Assembly (NCBI RefSeq): GCF_041146795.1
Contig: NC_135179.1
Span: forward strand, 14,890,047-14,954,046
Direction of reading: 5' to 3'
DNA: 64,000 nucleotides
Origin: Maylandia zebra
Taxonomy: Eukaryota; Chordata; Actinopteri; Cichliformes; Cichlidae
Shown: one piece after another, positions 1 through 18,330 of the stretch
Numbering within the stretch: position 1 is the stretch's first letter
Layout: the number at the start of each line of letters is the position of its first letter
Notes under the pieces: model-generated
Told to the model about the DNA's origin: nothing
The model's input: only the letters and a program-made list of their open reading frames with translations
The model's database searches: none
Program-made: the position numbers and the translations under genes

Positions 1-3000
1 CTGCAGTAGCTGCCATGCTGTCTGCATGTCTCCTGCTGCCGCTGATAGATCACTCTCCTGCCCACCCCTTCAACTTACCCCTCCTCTCTGCACCCCGCCA
101 TCATTTCAGGGAGCTTGAGAAATGGCTTAGCCATGTGAGGTTACTCAGGTACCAAACAGGCTGTGACCCTTTGACCCCCAGATCTGACCTTCCTGACCTG
201 AACCTCATACTTTCTCCCTCTCCCCCCCCAAAAAACAAAAACAAATCTAATGCACCTTAGCTGCTCAAAGAAAATCGCAAAGCTTTATATCAACGTGGAG
301 CTTTGACAATCATCTGTCCACATGACCTGCGATTTCTCCAACAGGGTCTGCTTGACACTTACAATAGAGAGGTGACGGCACGCAGGTTGTCCATCTCTCG
401 TCTCGCCTGCCCTTATCTCCTCTCCTCTCCATCTCTCTCCGCCTTGTGTGCACAACTTAATAACCAAGCAAGGGGTAGATTCCCATTATGGAAACCCTGG
501 AAAATGGCCCGGACATTTTCCCCCATATCTGGGATCTCCATCTGGAGGACGCACTCTCGCTCTCGCTGCCCCCCTTGTCCAATCTCTGTGTGTGTTCTGG
601 TGAGCCTACGCTGCAGAGATGGCTTTCACTCTCCACTGGCTACAATGAGATTGGCGCACCAGGTTGACTCTATTCGACTCGACAACCCATTTCAATAACG
701 TAACAAAACAGAACAGAGTGGTGATGCTGAATAAAACATTTTTGAGGGGTGCCCAGGGGGCAGTGTGGAGGTCTTAAATGATCTAAATCTGTAAAATTTT
801 GAAACACTTTAGCAGACACATACATTTATGTAGCTATAATCTAAAATAGTGTCAACTTAAGAATAGCAGGTGATTCTTGCTAGCCTGAGCTGTATGTCAG
901 TACGGCTCTTCTCCAATCAGGCTTCATAGCTAGACTATGCGGTTAATAGACTAATAAAGATTACACTGAGGTCAGCAAGTCACTAATCCCTGGCATTATT
1001 AGTAAAAACAAAGCCTACAGCTTTGCACTATGCACCTTATCCCATCTGAGTGCCTATGCACGTGCATAAAGTCCGAACATAATATGTGTGACTTAAACCA
1101 TACAATGAGAAGAGAAAATAAATATGCTAAGAGCAGCAGGGGTGGACCAGGCCGGGCCTCTGTGGACCTATGTCATCGCTCCCTCTGGTCTCAGCTACAC
1201 TCCCCACCCGAGCGAAAGGTTCAGTGATTACGGAGGCTCAACTTCCCTCTAAGAAAGCAAACCGGAGCTGCAGTCCAAACAAGGCCGAGCCAGCAGCGAG
1301 GGAGCACTGCTGCACCAGGCAGCTCGGGTTTACCGTCGCCTCCGACCTGGCTGGCCCCGGGGCTTGCATTAGTCCCCAGCCCAGCCTCCCTAGGACAAAC
1401 AAACAACCACCACTTACACAGTCAGACGAGCAGTGAGGCAGGGAGAGCTGGTGCCACCAGCACTGTGTGGAGGGGAACCTGACCCAATTGGATTTGCTTT
1501 ATCACCCCATATAATGACTCCCAGACTGGCCTGTTCCAGTGGTCGAAAATAAAAGATTACAAAAAATATCTGCCTGCTTGCCATTCTGAGTTTGGCCCAA
1601 AATGGGCAGCTCCCCCAAAACAGATGGGGAGGCATCTCAAAAATGTTCTCTGCCTCTGGGGACATGTGGTTTTCCCCATCATTATATAACTGTAAACTCC
1701 TGGATGTCAGAGATTGGGGATAATAACTTTCAGATGTTGGCAGCCCGGGCCAAAGCTGGGACCTGCTGGATGGGAACAGTTATTTGGCAGAGAAGAGGAA
1801 GTCCGAGAGATTAGGACTAAGATGTGACAGGGAGGAAAGTGGATCTGGATGGAGCTCAATAGGTCCTGTTAGTCTGTTCCAGTGTGTTCGGTGTTGTATT
1901 GGGTCCTAATGATGACCGTGTGGAAGGCAGGGGCCCAGCGTGTGTGTGCGGGTGGGATAGAGAATGAGACATGAATTAATATCAAACCGCAGGAAATCAT
2001 GTCATCGTGTTAACACGCTGAAATCAAGCTCAAGCGATCCACCACTTTTAGCATTCCATTTCAATTTTCTGAAAGATTTGATATGACAGTTTTAGCACTC
2101 CCCACTGCAGTGCAGATGTGCCACTAATTCAGAAACAGACACACCTCCTTCAATAAATGAGTCCTTATAGAAGTGTCATCCTGTTAAACCATTTTTATTG
2201 GTTTGTCTCACATGAGCAGGAGAGGATCATTGTTCACTGCAGACGTGGTTGCCGGTTGCTGGCGTGGTCAAGGTTTGGTCACTTAAACTCGCACTCCTCT
2301 AATGAAATGAAACATCTCTTCATATATATTTTTTAATATATTCCAGCTGGTCGCTGCATGGTAGAAAGAACAGCCCTGTTTTTCTTCTTTTTAAATTTTT
2401 TCCCCCCCCCCTTTACTTTAAAGTATCGATCGCAGTGCTGAACAAGCAGAGGAGTGTTTTTTATTGTAAATCAATACTGATCGATCTGCAGCCTGGGTGT
2501 TGAATATGGATCAATATCACACCAGGCTGTGGAGGAGATCTGATTTCAATTGGCAAGAGAAGCCCACAGCAGGTTTCCATCAAGCGGTAATTCAAGACAT
2601 GGGAACATAAGTCAGATGGATTGATATAGACTAGCCAGGACCTTTCTTGCCACTGAACCAGCACAAGGAAATTTCTGTCATATATCATTAACGCAGTTGG
2701 GGCAGGCAGTAAAAAAAAAGATGGGGAGCAGAGTACCTCAGTGACCCTCAATGAAGAGCTTTGGTCAAACACTAAAAAAATATGCCATTATTACTGTGAA
2801 CTTTATGATTTTTATAAATAAAACCCAGAATAGAAAAACAACTGAAACAGTAAAAGCTGAATATCTACTCTCTGTGCACACACACACACCACAGTGTGGT
2901 CATATTCTGCAGAACTCCTGGTACTGATTATGCAGAGGTCAAGCTGAGATGCATACTGTAAGCTGTTATTAATTTACTGAACAAATGTCCTGCAGGAAAA

Positions 3001-4465
3001 TCTGGTGCATGGTGAAATGTTTTTAGTACACTTATCACGGGGTCGATCTTTATTAAACCTGCACATTTGTTTAATTTACCACAGAAATGAGACACAAAAT
3101 ATCATTTAACAGCGCGCGTGTGTTGCAGAGGAGCATCGAGCATGTGTGTATGGTAAAAAAGCTGGTCACCTGGTTCATTCATCACTTGTTTGTGATTCCT
3201 GAACAGAGAGGCACTGTTCCAAATGACAGCATTGTAAAACAATAAAAACAGAGCTATAGTTAGAAATAACTTGTCACTTTTAATAAATGACACTGGTTCA
3301 GGGTTCTTTCTCTGGGGCTTCTCCTCCGATACATCCCAGGCACCCCTGGGGCCAACAGAGCAGCCAGCAGACCAGCTCGTTTCCCCGAGGTAACTGATGA
3401 CCCTATCCCTGAATTCCCCCCATCTTTGTCCTGTGACCTCACACCAGCGGGAGCAGGACCATGTCCGATGAAATCTTCAGACTGCTTCCCATCCTAATCT
3501 AGCCTGTGTCACACTACAAATTGCTACATTCAGAAAATGGAAAAAGATTGCGGCGGTGGTGGAGGGAGGGACTGACAGAGGTAGGGAAAAAAGGAAGGAT
3601 GGGCAGGGAGGGGGAGCAGAGGAGTGTGCATCGACAACCAGTCCCCTAAGAAAAATACTTGAGGAAAGAACGACTCGGGAGATCCCAACATGGAATCACA
3701 TCTCAGCGAACATATTGATCTGATTTACAAAACCTCCACTCTAATGCGAAACAAATGGCGTGGGCGTGAACTGGTACTTAACCATAAAACCCCAGCATTA
3801 CTCCGTCTCCGATGAAATACCACATATATCCCTCACCAGGGCCTAATGTGCTGTTTTACGGCCAGATACGACTGAGGTTGACCCAACAGTTTGTTTGACA
3901 ATTAGGGGAAACCTAATAAGGATTGAATGGGAGTAAGAACATGCCAAGAGAAAGAAAGGAGACTCTTTTTCAACTGAAAAAATAGCACAAAAAAGGAAAA
4001 AGAAAAAAAAACACACACACATAGGTCTGAGTGACCTAAATGTGATTCACAGAATCGGGAGCTGTTCGACAAAGATCTTGCGTCATTAATGCTTTAAGGA
4101 ACCAAACAACATCATCACAACAGCTACAAAGTTTAATTATAAAGGAGAGCTGCTAAATATTTGAGAAAGAGTGGCATGTTTTATTTACCTCAGATTTAAT
4201 TTCAATAATGTAGGATTTTCACCACGGTGGCTTATTGCAGCAGTGTGTTGGGGAACAGTGAATAAATCTCGATAGAGTGTTTTCGCTCATAATATCAAAA
4301 TAAATGATCGCTCCGCAGCTGGACATGAAAACTATGGAAAAACAAGTCGGCGAATAAAGATGGCAAACTTTAACAACATATAAAGACATACACCAAAAAA
4401 AACAAAAAAACAAGTGAATAAATAAATATAAAATCTTTGATAACCTTTTCTTACTCCTCTTCGGC

Positions 4466-4466
<1 letters not shown>

Positions 4467-4535
<69 letters not shown>
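4467..4535. repeat. (TG)n microsatellite
   Basis: About 69 bp of nearly pure TG dinucleotide, followed by two TGTGTAACTG units, inside ebf3 intron 6. Read directly from the sequence. Confidence 0.97.
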
Positions 4536-4537
<2 letters not shown>

Positions 4538-4716
4538 CTGTGTGTAACTGTGTGTATACAAGGTCCAGTGTTGCTCTTGGCCCAGCATTCATCCCATCAC
4601 CCCAGCTCTGGCCTTGTTTCTGTCAGCAGTGAACCAGGGGAGTAAAAAGTGGAGGGGGTGGGTGGTTCGGGCAGCTAGAGAAGGAGAGAGGAAGAGAAGG
4701 AAAGAGGGAAAGAGAA

Positions 4717-4744
4717 GGGGGGTGGGGTTGGAGGGGGGGAGGGG
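4717..4744 (+). other. G-rich tract with G-quadruplex potential
   Basis: Four G-runs of 6, 4, 7 and 4 are separated by loops of 1, 5 and 1 bases, following about 60 bp of pure purine. This meets the usual G4 pattern of four G-runs of at least three with loops of at most seven. It lies on the template strand of the ebf3 intron. Folding and function are inference. Confidence 0.6.
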
Positions 4745-6665
4745 TTGTCTCAATGGACAGATGGACTGCTCTTTCTCAACACATGTGGAACCATGTTTCG
4801 TCTTTCACTGCCGTCAAGCTGGAGCCGAATCCGTCGCTCTGTTGGCCCGCGCCACTTTCGTACTGCACACCTCTCTCTTTAGCACAGCACACACACACAC
4901 ACACGCGAGTGTGTGCACACACTCAGAGATGCAGGTACACACACAAAACACATGCACACACGCCACACAAACATCTCCGTCTTTCTCTGCACACATGTTA
5001 AAGTCATCACCCCTGCTCAGCGCTAGTAAAACACAACACCCCCGGCTTCTCTGCTGTTGTCAAGTCTTGCCATTAGCTGATGCCACTGGGGAATCCTACC
5101 CTAGTGAGGTGGGTCTCCCTCGGGAACGTCAGGCACCACGTTACATTCAGCCGCCACTCATGTGAACCCAAACATGTGAGCATAATTTGGAAAATATCAT
5201 TTATACTGTGCGTCTTTGTACGTGTCTTGACATTTACAAACTGCGATAAAACCGACATGAGGGAGGAGGGAATAGAAAACAGGGCGAGTATAATTTGAGG
5301 TAATGTTTTGCTTAGTGAACAGTATTACCCAATCCTGGATGTTGGAGCACTGGGAAGGAGGTTCTGGCTCTGGGGCTGCAGAGAGGGTCTGGGTTTCATT
5401 TCTCGGCAAGTGCAAGCCAAAGGAGGGCTGCCAAGTACAGCTTTCACTCTCAACACTTCCTGCTCTTCCTACTCTGGCTCGGGAGGAGACAGGCTTCACT
5501 CAAACATCACGTCGACTTAGGCAGGGGTGGCCAGTTTATTCTCCCATTTCTCAATGGGCGTGAAAAACTCACATCTGTCACACGAATTACACCAAACACA
5601 GCCATAAATCCAACAGCAAGATGGATATTTTATTAAGCCGCAAATAATAAGACATTTGCAGGTGTTTGCATGCGTGTGTAAATATAATAACAGAGCATTT
5701 CCTATACATGTTAACAGCTTTAAATGACTCACTGTAAAATCTAAAGATCCCACAGCTCAGTGGTATAATGTTAAAAAGAGAAATAAAAGTAACACCTGCA
5801 GCAATCAACTCTAAATCAAAACAACAGTGACCCTATCCACTGCATCATTTTCATTATGGATGGTGGGATGGTGTTAGATTAACACTACCTACCGAGTGCC
5901 ATCTTAATTGCCCCTCTGCAGATGCAGTGAAAACATGTCATTTAGGCACTTCATAAACAGACTTCTCTTTGCAGGTTATCAAGTCAGCCGCTCAGTGAAA
6001 ACACACCCTCTTTTCCAATGCTGATGTGCAATTAAAATGGTTTTAGAAATCCTCTTTGACAGTCCAGGGCTTAGCCAAAAATGTAAATGACATTAAAGGA
6101 GACAATGAATTTAATTTTGTTTAATGTCCCCTTTCGCTGATTCTCATTTACATCACATTTCCACATAAAGGGCTGACCTTATAAATACTGGCATTTGTTC
6201 AGCTTTTGGAGGTAATCACGGTTTTGCACAAACCAGATGGGAGCGCACAAATTTTCCGATTTGTTTCTTAGAAGGCCGAGGGAACCACATGCGAGACGTT
6301 CTAAGGCTGCGGTCTTTTGTTTCTGGTAAACAACTTGACAACAAGTCAAGTGCACTCTGGGAAATGACCTCGTAGGTGTTCCACAAATGAACGATAACGC
6401 AAAGTCATTTAGAAAATACAGGCTCACTAATGAGGGACATAACAGAAAGCTAAGCAAAATCCACATTAGGCAAAAATTTAATTGCATTAACACACGAACA
6501 GGTGCGGTGAGGCCTTTATAAATGAGCTAAATGAATAAAAGCCTCCCACAGCACAACCATGTGTGCTGACCAAAAAAAAAAGAGAGAGAAAGAAAGAGAC
6601 AAGGGGAAAAATAAGGGGAAAAAACAAGTCAATGTCATGAATTATTCAGTGGCTGGGCTGCACTC

Positions 6666-6900
6666 CAAAGGTCAGTGCTCTTTGACCTTTGTGACAGGAA
6701 GTGAAAGGGAGGGCCGTAGCCGCTGGAATAAATGAAGCTGACATGTTTAGATATGGTCCAGAATCTGTTGGTGAATGGCAGCGTAAACTCACACACCTTA
6801 AAAAAAATCCAAATTCATACACACATTTGCCGCTTGTCTGTTTCAATGCTACTTGCATAAATTGCTCGAGATCCCTGTGTAAAATGTGACCTTTGAACCC
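6666..6900. promoter_or_regulatory. Candidate nuclear-receptor motif cluster in ebf3 intron 6
   Basis: A perfect 9-bp inverted repeat, CAAAGGTCA (6,666-6,674) and TGACCTTTG (6,683-6,691), is separated by 8 bp. A DR1-like TGACCTTTGAACCC follows at 6,887-6,900. AGGTCA half-sites are the known recognition unit of nuclear receptors such as COUP-TF, RXR and HNF4 partners. That this is an enhancer is inference, as no conservation data are available. Confidence 0.3.
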
Positions 6901-9900
6901 TGACAGTCAGAATGAGTCATTTTCTCTCCTCTTTCAACAACATGTGCCGTCTTATTACAAAATCCATGTGTAAGCCGGAACAATGTATCTAATCTTTCAC
7001 ACAAGAGAGGACAAAGTCAATATGCAAGAGAGTGAAGGCAGATACCCAACCAGAGGAGTCACCGTAAATTGAGTTATGTTTGGCTATATGTGTACTGTAA
7101 ATGGGAAAACCATCTAATCAGATATTGGGTGCCTCATCACTATATTTCTAAAGACTTAAATTACCAGTTAAATCAGCCTACACTCCCACTTACTTTAAAG
7201 GACCATTAACTTATAAATGTGACAACTGTAGCACTGCTGGATTTATAAATGAGACATAGCAAAGTGTACAGCTATGCGATCATAGCAACAATGCTACAAT
7301 TAGTGGCTGTTTCCTTTATTTAACAAGCACGGACTGACTTACTTTTTTTTTTTTTTTAGTTTCTGGTTTGATGTCTGAAGAAAGGAAAAAGAGTGCTCAT
7401 GCTCTTAACAGTGAATCGACTTTTTTGTAGAGCAAAATACAAACTGACTTTTGCAAAAGACACTGAAACTTTAGTAGCACATATAAACCCACCCAAATGC
7501 AGCAAAAATAGGGCCTTTCTTCATCCAAAAATTAATATGAATTATGCAAGGGCATCAAATGTAAGTGCTGAAATATTTAAAGACCAAGCAGTGCTGAAAC
7601 TTTGTGACAGCTGTTGGGCCTATATCTAACCAACTTTTTTTTTTTTTTTTAAGAGAATCCTTCCTCTTCAAAAATCTGAGTGAAAATCTGTATCAAAACT
7701 CTGAGAGAAAATAGGGTAAACAGATGTCTGGCTTGACCGCAGGAAAATAGGACACATTTGGAATGATAAGTTTCCCAAACTCCGTTGGATATGCCAGATC
7801 CATGGGAATGCCAGTTAATGTCTTGCTAGATGCCAGCTAGCTGTGTGCGCTTTCCCCTCTTACCATCTGGGAAAATGTTACAGAGAATGAACGCCATCAA
7901 TGATTCACTCCAAATCTGTTTCTTAAGGTTCGGCCATGCTACTGTTTCTCTGGGAAATGTGGCAGTGCTAGCTGGTTTTCATACTGTAATTGTAGACAGA
8001 TGAGACGTGCCTGATTCAACAATCAAACCTCTCCTCTAGGTTTATGTCACTCAACTATGTTCTACTCAATTGGAAATAATCAGTTTCTGCCAGCAGCGAC
8101 CGCAGCACAGGTGCCTGTAATGATGTGCATGAGAAAATGACAGATGTAACAGAAATGGCTGTAAAACATGGAAGCTTTAACAGAAAAGCTTACCCATATG
8201 CACAGCGGGAAAAGTCAAGTAATTGCAGTAAATAAGCTTACATAGCAAGCCTACAGTGTGCTCTGGCCGTGTCCGTAACTCTTGCTAAACCCTGCAACCT
8301 TTCACAAGCACCCCTCTCTGCGAGCCTCCTTCAGTCACTGGGAACCTGTGTGGGTCTGTTAGGGTGAGCTGACGGGCTCATAGTTACGACATGGAGACAA
8401 TGGGAGGGTCTAATGAGGAACATATGCTTTTGTGTTTCAACAGAGCTGCTCATTGTGCAAGGAAAGGGATACTCTACTCCTATTCAGACTCGTCACAATG
8501 AAAATCCGAGCCCTCCCTGAGCCAGTTGAGCTTACAATATCCATCCGCTTCTTTCTTCCCTGTTCTTTTTTTCCCACCCCTCTTCTTGACTTTAATTCTC
8601 CATGCATTCATTTTGCTTATTGTACTTAAGTTACATGTTTTGTCCCGCAGATTGAAGAACAATGGCGTGCGAAACTCTAAACAGTAAAAGGCAGCAGAGC
8701 AGCACAAAGCAAACATGAAAGCGGCGGAAATCAGGAGACGTAGACGTCTCAAGTTATATGTTAATGTTTGCACTATCGCTGTCACTATTGTAAGGAACAA
8801 ATGCACCTGACTAATGAATTAAGAAATCCTTGCAATCCGGCGAGAAAAAAAAAGGAAAAAGCTATACTCTTACGATGCCCTAAAAAAACCCTCAATAGTT
8901 TTCTTGCATTGAGATACATTCAGCCACAGCAACAGCATGAACGACATACAAGCAGCACGCGTGTGTGTTTGAGGATGTGCATGCGTGTGTGTGGGTCTCT
9001 GTCTGTCTGCGTTTGTGTCCTTGTCTGAGTGTGCATCTGTGTTTATCTACATGTGTGTCTTTGTGAGCTTGACTTCAGACAGCAGTAGCTCTGGTAATCC
9101 ATCCAGGCTCCCAGGGCAGCCAGCTCCTACTTCCTGATGCATGAGAAGCCGCTGGAGTGGAGTGGCAGCAACAACTGCTCAGCCCTATTTGATTACTAAT
9201 AAGAGAGTTGTCCCCTCTGTCAGATACCAGGCATTCTCCACTAAGCAAACAGTGATTCCAGCTAGTCAAACATTAGCATTGCTGTCTCTCCCTACTACGT
9301 GGTGAGAGTTACATTGAGATCGACGCTCAAACTACACCCCCTACCTCACCTCTATAGCCACCGAACACACATAAGCACATAAGCGCGCACACCCTCGTAC
9401 CACCAACCTAAACATATTCACATTGACCAAGACCTATAGTTTCACAGTGTGAGGGAAAATGTCAACACCTGGAAGAAGGCCATTTATTCTCCCACTTTAT
9501 AAAGTGATGAAGGTAATATAAAAGTGGCAGATAACTAGCCTGAAGGTGCAGAACAAAACAGCAGACATAAAATGTTTATCCCTCCTAAAACAAAGCTTTA
9601 ATGGCACCTAGCTCACAGCTAACTTGAACGAAGGAAACAGTCAATGAAAAACAACTATTGACAGTGTAAGCATCACTGTCATAAACAAAGAAAGGAAGCC
9701 AGCCAAATAAATGCGAAGTTGCCTAAGCTAATTAGGTGTATTCCCAGCATGATCCTCTAGTGATTGAACCACCTGTGACTGAACAAACCCTATCCAGGTG
9801 GTGACCGCCCCTCAGTGCACAGGTACTTGGGAAAGACACCCCTCAGCCACTCACACAGAGTCACCCACAGTTCCCACACTGTGGGCTGTAAGATGCAAGT

Positions 9901-10075
9901 CAGCCCAACTGGGCCGTCTGGTACAGCGGGAGGGGACTAATTTGTTCACTAGCTCATCCATGTGCCTGCTCATCCACTCAGTCACTCATGCATTTAGTCA
10001 GTCTGACGCTCACTCATTCACTTACTCATTCCCTGTTCGCAAACACAGAAAAGGAAAAAGCTGCACACGGCCTAC

Positions 10076-15079
<5,004 letters not shown>

Positions 15080-15736
15080 TTAGGACAATTTGCGTGAAAA
15101 AGAGCCTCCTGCGAAATTAGGCAAATAAACGTCCAAGCGTGTTATCCTTCAGGGTTTTTTTTTTCACGGGATAAGTAGCGAGAGCCGATTCAGACTTGCG
15201 AGGGAAAACCCGGTCCACAGGTCTTGCCTCCCTCTTCAGTCCGTCCGATGTGAACAATTCTCAAAGTGCTGTACTTAGTTAGAGCGGTATCCACAGACTG
15301 GAAAAGTGAATTGTTCAATAGACAAGATTTTTTTGTGTTGCTATTGTTCCTCTGTTTTTTTTTTCTTTTTCTTTTTTTTTTTTGTGCTATTCACAGAAAA
15401 ATCGATGGCAGTTGTTTGTGTTTGTGGGTGATGCTGCTCTCAAAGTGCCCACATCCCTGAAGCACCGCATCCAAAACCTTCAGGACTTCTTGTTGAATAA
15501 AAAACCCACTCCTGAAAAGGTGCTGCTGCTTCTCCACAAGACAAACACAGGCAAAGGCTGATCACCAGTGGAGGTGTTCCTAGTACACAGGAGAGGTGGA
15601 TAAGGGGCCCTTTCGCGTCGTGCAGGATGGATGGGAACATGCAAAACTAAGCCCTCTTTCCCCGAGGACTGAAATCTTTCCCGGGAGCCAAAACTCTAAA
15701 CCCACGGGAGAGGCGCTGTCAGAATATGACGCTGAA

Positions 15737-15761
15737 GGGGCGTGGTTTTGACCATATATGG
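15737..15761. promoter_or_regulatory. Candidate ebf3 upstream elements: GC/KLF-EGR-like site and CArG box
   Basis: GGGGCGTGG (15,737-15,745) lies beside a perfect CArG box CCATATATGG (15,752-15,761), about 670 bp upstream of the ebf3 start codon. CC(A/T)6GG is the known SRF-binding consensus, and GGGGCGTGG resembles KLF/EGR sites. Their use by ebf3 is inference, and the transcription start is not visible. Confidence 0.35.
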
Positions 15762-18109
15762 AGCTCTGACGGTTCCTGTCAGGCAGTGGCGCTCCACTGT
15801 ACGGGTACAGCCCTATAGTGCAGCAGCTTGAGAACACTCATTCGCTCCACTTTTCCTCTTGCTTAGGCCCTATATGTGGTGAGTTTGATTTTTTTAATGA
15901 TATGGAAAATTCAACCGGGTGTAACCATCACACATAATGAGGAGGAAAATAATAATAATAATAAAATAATCATAATAATAATACATAACAATTATTCGGA
16001 ATTCAGTGCTTATTATTTTTAGCTGGCCTACCGATTGCAATTTCCGTGATTAGTTTTATTATAATGGATTAAAATTAATAGCATTTCATATATTTATTCG
16101 ATTAAATTTGTTAACACCATTACAAATTGACTTGATGAGACTGTTTGTTCACTGACGTATCGAAAGCATCTCAGTGTCTGTGAGATTAAAGGCCATAAAT
16201 CATATTTCAATAAGAGCAGATTATGTTTCTTCATAAAATTGATATATATTCTATTTCGTATTGTGATCGCGTGCTGTGGGTTATGTTATTGTAATTAAGG
16301 TGTAATTAACACAACGCGGAAATCATAAAATCACACATGATTATAAATATTTTAATTTACATTAACTTTTCATTGATCATTTTTTTTAACAACAGGTATT
16401 TGACTCATTTGTTTCGCTGGGGCAGTCGGGCAGGTTTTTGTTTTTTTTTATGTTTTAGTTTTTGCGCACAAAATCCAAAAAAGGGAGCAAAGTTTGGAAA
16501 TCAGACGGAGTTTTTCAGCATCTTTGTTATTAATGTCAAAACAAATCAGTCACATCGCGGTGCCATTTACTGCAGATAAAGTCAGGTCTTTTGACCTCTT
16601 TTATAGATTAAAAATCAGAGTCGGTGTCTCATGACATTAAACAAACTTCGGGAAATCCATGGTTCTATGTCTTCCGCATTTAATGCACGCCATGTACCTA
16701 ATAATCAGAAACATCTTAATCATTTTTAAAGAGCCAACTGCCTACATGTCCGACTCCGTCCGAGAGGGACAAGCAAGCAATTCGGTTCATTAGTGGTGAA
16801 AGGGGGGAGAGGATGAAGGAGAGAGGGGAGGGTGCGAGGAAGAGAGATGTGTGCTATATCCTGAGCAATCTATCTAGCTGGTGCAGAGGGTTAATAGCTG
16901 CTGCCAAAGATAAGTGAATTATAAGCTGTTGCTTTCACCTCTACACAATCTATTGCCAAATTGCCCAGTTACAAAACCAGGTTGTAGATTTTTTTTTAAA
17001 CTTTTTATTTTTGTTTTTATTTTTTATTTTTTTAGAGAACTCAAAGTTTAAATTTGTGGGGAGGTGAGGATATGAGAATGAAATCAAATGGGTGCTCTTT
17101 GTTAATTGTATTTTTCCCCCTTAGATGAAACAAATCGAGACGCGTGCTGCAAATGTTTTGTCTGTTCTACCGAGATTGCAAATATCTTTTTTGCACAGAA
17201 CTCACTGTGCTTTTTGCACAGTTTCAAGTCGCTTATTAGAACTTAACCCCTGATTACACGCACCGAGGCGATTTAAATCTGATTATCAAATTAGGAGACT
17301 TTGAGACAAATCCTCTTAGATCTGATACTGTTGACTGGAGAGGGAAAATGGATCTCCACACCCGTCACGTAGGTAACGATGCTGTCCTGAAAGGGAGTTT
17401 TAAACCGTATTTGACAACAAATGCAGCTGCCCCGCTATTTCAGAAGATATTAAAGGAAAATGAATGCAAATCTGTGTGCAGGAGCCATCTGGACGTGGAG
17501 AGAGGGAGTCAGCTGCTCCACACACTGAGGCGCGGAGCCTGAATCCGTCTCAGCTCATTCTGTGGGATCATCTGCGTGGTGGGCTTACACCGTGGAAAAT
17601 GCGCTCTCCATCATTAGGTGAAATGTTAGCATCAAAATAAAAGAAATGTTGATCCCCGTTTGTTTTAGTGGTTGCATGCATGAAAACTTTGCACGGGCGT
17701 GGAATTAGACCATCTCAGTCACATTTTCTTTTTATTACCCACCCCCTCCCCCACTCTCCTTAAGAGATTTTTTTTAAATCCACTTTTTTCAACAGCGTGC
17801 TAGAGGTAAGTGATGGGTGACAGAGAAGGGGAAACAATTGCAAACTATTTCATCTTGGCCGCATTAAGCCAGCCTGAATGCTCGTATAAATGACCGGCTG
17901 ATAACACGGGGGCCCTGTTATCTCACTCTTTCTATTCAGTGATCACAATGAGTGAACCCCCAAAGATTTGGACCTGACCACTGATATAAAACCAAACTCC
18001 TCGGGACGCGTGGTTTCCACTCAAAAAAAATGTTACAGGGTGACTTTAGAAGACCTCCCGTCTCGACGGGACGAGGGTGACGTCTTCTTTTTTGTGTGCG
18101 TGTGTCTAT

Positions 18110-18330
18110 GTGTGTGTGTGTGTGAATTTACGGGGCGAGGCCCTCATGATCTCCTTAAATTTGCATGTAAATGGCGACATCAGCCTATACGCGTGCCAGG
18201 GGCCAGCGGGCCTCCCAGATGTCAAGGCAAAGTCAATCAGCCGGCCGCTGCCCAGCTGTCCATCGATGCACTTTATTGGGACAACACTTTCATTATGCTC
18301 ACCTGCATTGTTTCCTAATGGATTGATTGG
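18110..18330. promoter_or_regulatory. Candidate conserved non-coding element upstream of ebf3
   Basis: A compositionally balanced block in AT-rich surroundings. It contains a perfect octamer ATTTGCAT (18,159-18,166) running into GTAAAT, a CAGCTG and a CACCTG E-box, and a TAATGGATTGATTGG homeodomain-type cluster near the right end. Mixed octamer, E-box and homeodomain motifs are typical of vertebrate developmental enhancers. The call is by appearance only. Overlapping short frames on both strands look like chance. Confidence 0.25.

Larger units (their letters stand above)
1..10075 (-). other. Intron 6 of ebf3 (5' part), no coding exon seen
   Basis: The GT donor of exon 6 is at 10,074-10,075 on the minus strand. 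Neither strand to the left shows the next expected EBF exon or any other recognisable protein. The interval holds a (TG)n tract, a G-rich tract, CA-rich stretches near 4,890-4,970 and 8,960-9,060, and a pair of nuclear-receptor-like motifs near 6,670 and 6,890, all listed separately. The short reading frames here are simple-sequence or chance frames. Confidence 0.75.

Noticed and set aside
4614-5165. 183-codon plus-strand frame in ebf3 intron 6
   Set aside because: Made of purine-rich and CA-repeat sequence and antisense to the gene. No domain is seen.
8735-8750. GAGACGT-AG-ACGTCTC inverted repeat in ebf3 intron 6
   Set aside because: A short isolated palindrome with no supporting context, expected by chance in 64 kb.
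15661-15690. TCCCGGGA near the ebf3 promoter as an EBF autoregulatory site
   Set aside because: The EBF consensus needs CCC and GGG separated by two bases. Here they are adjacent.
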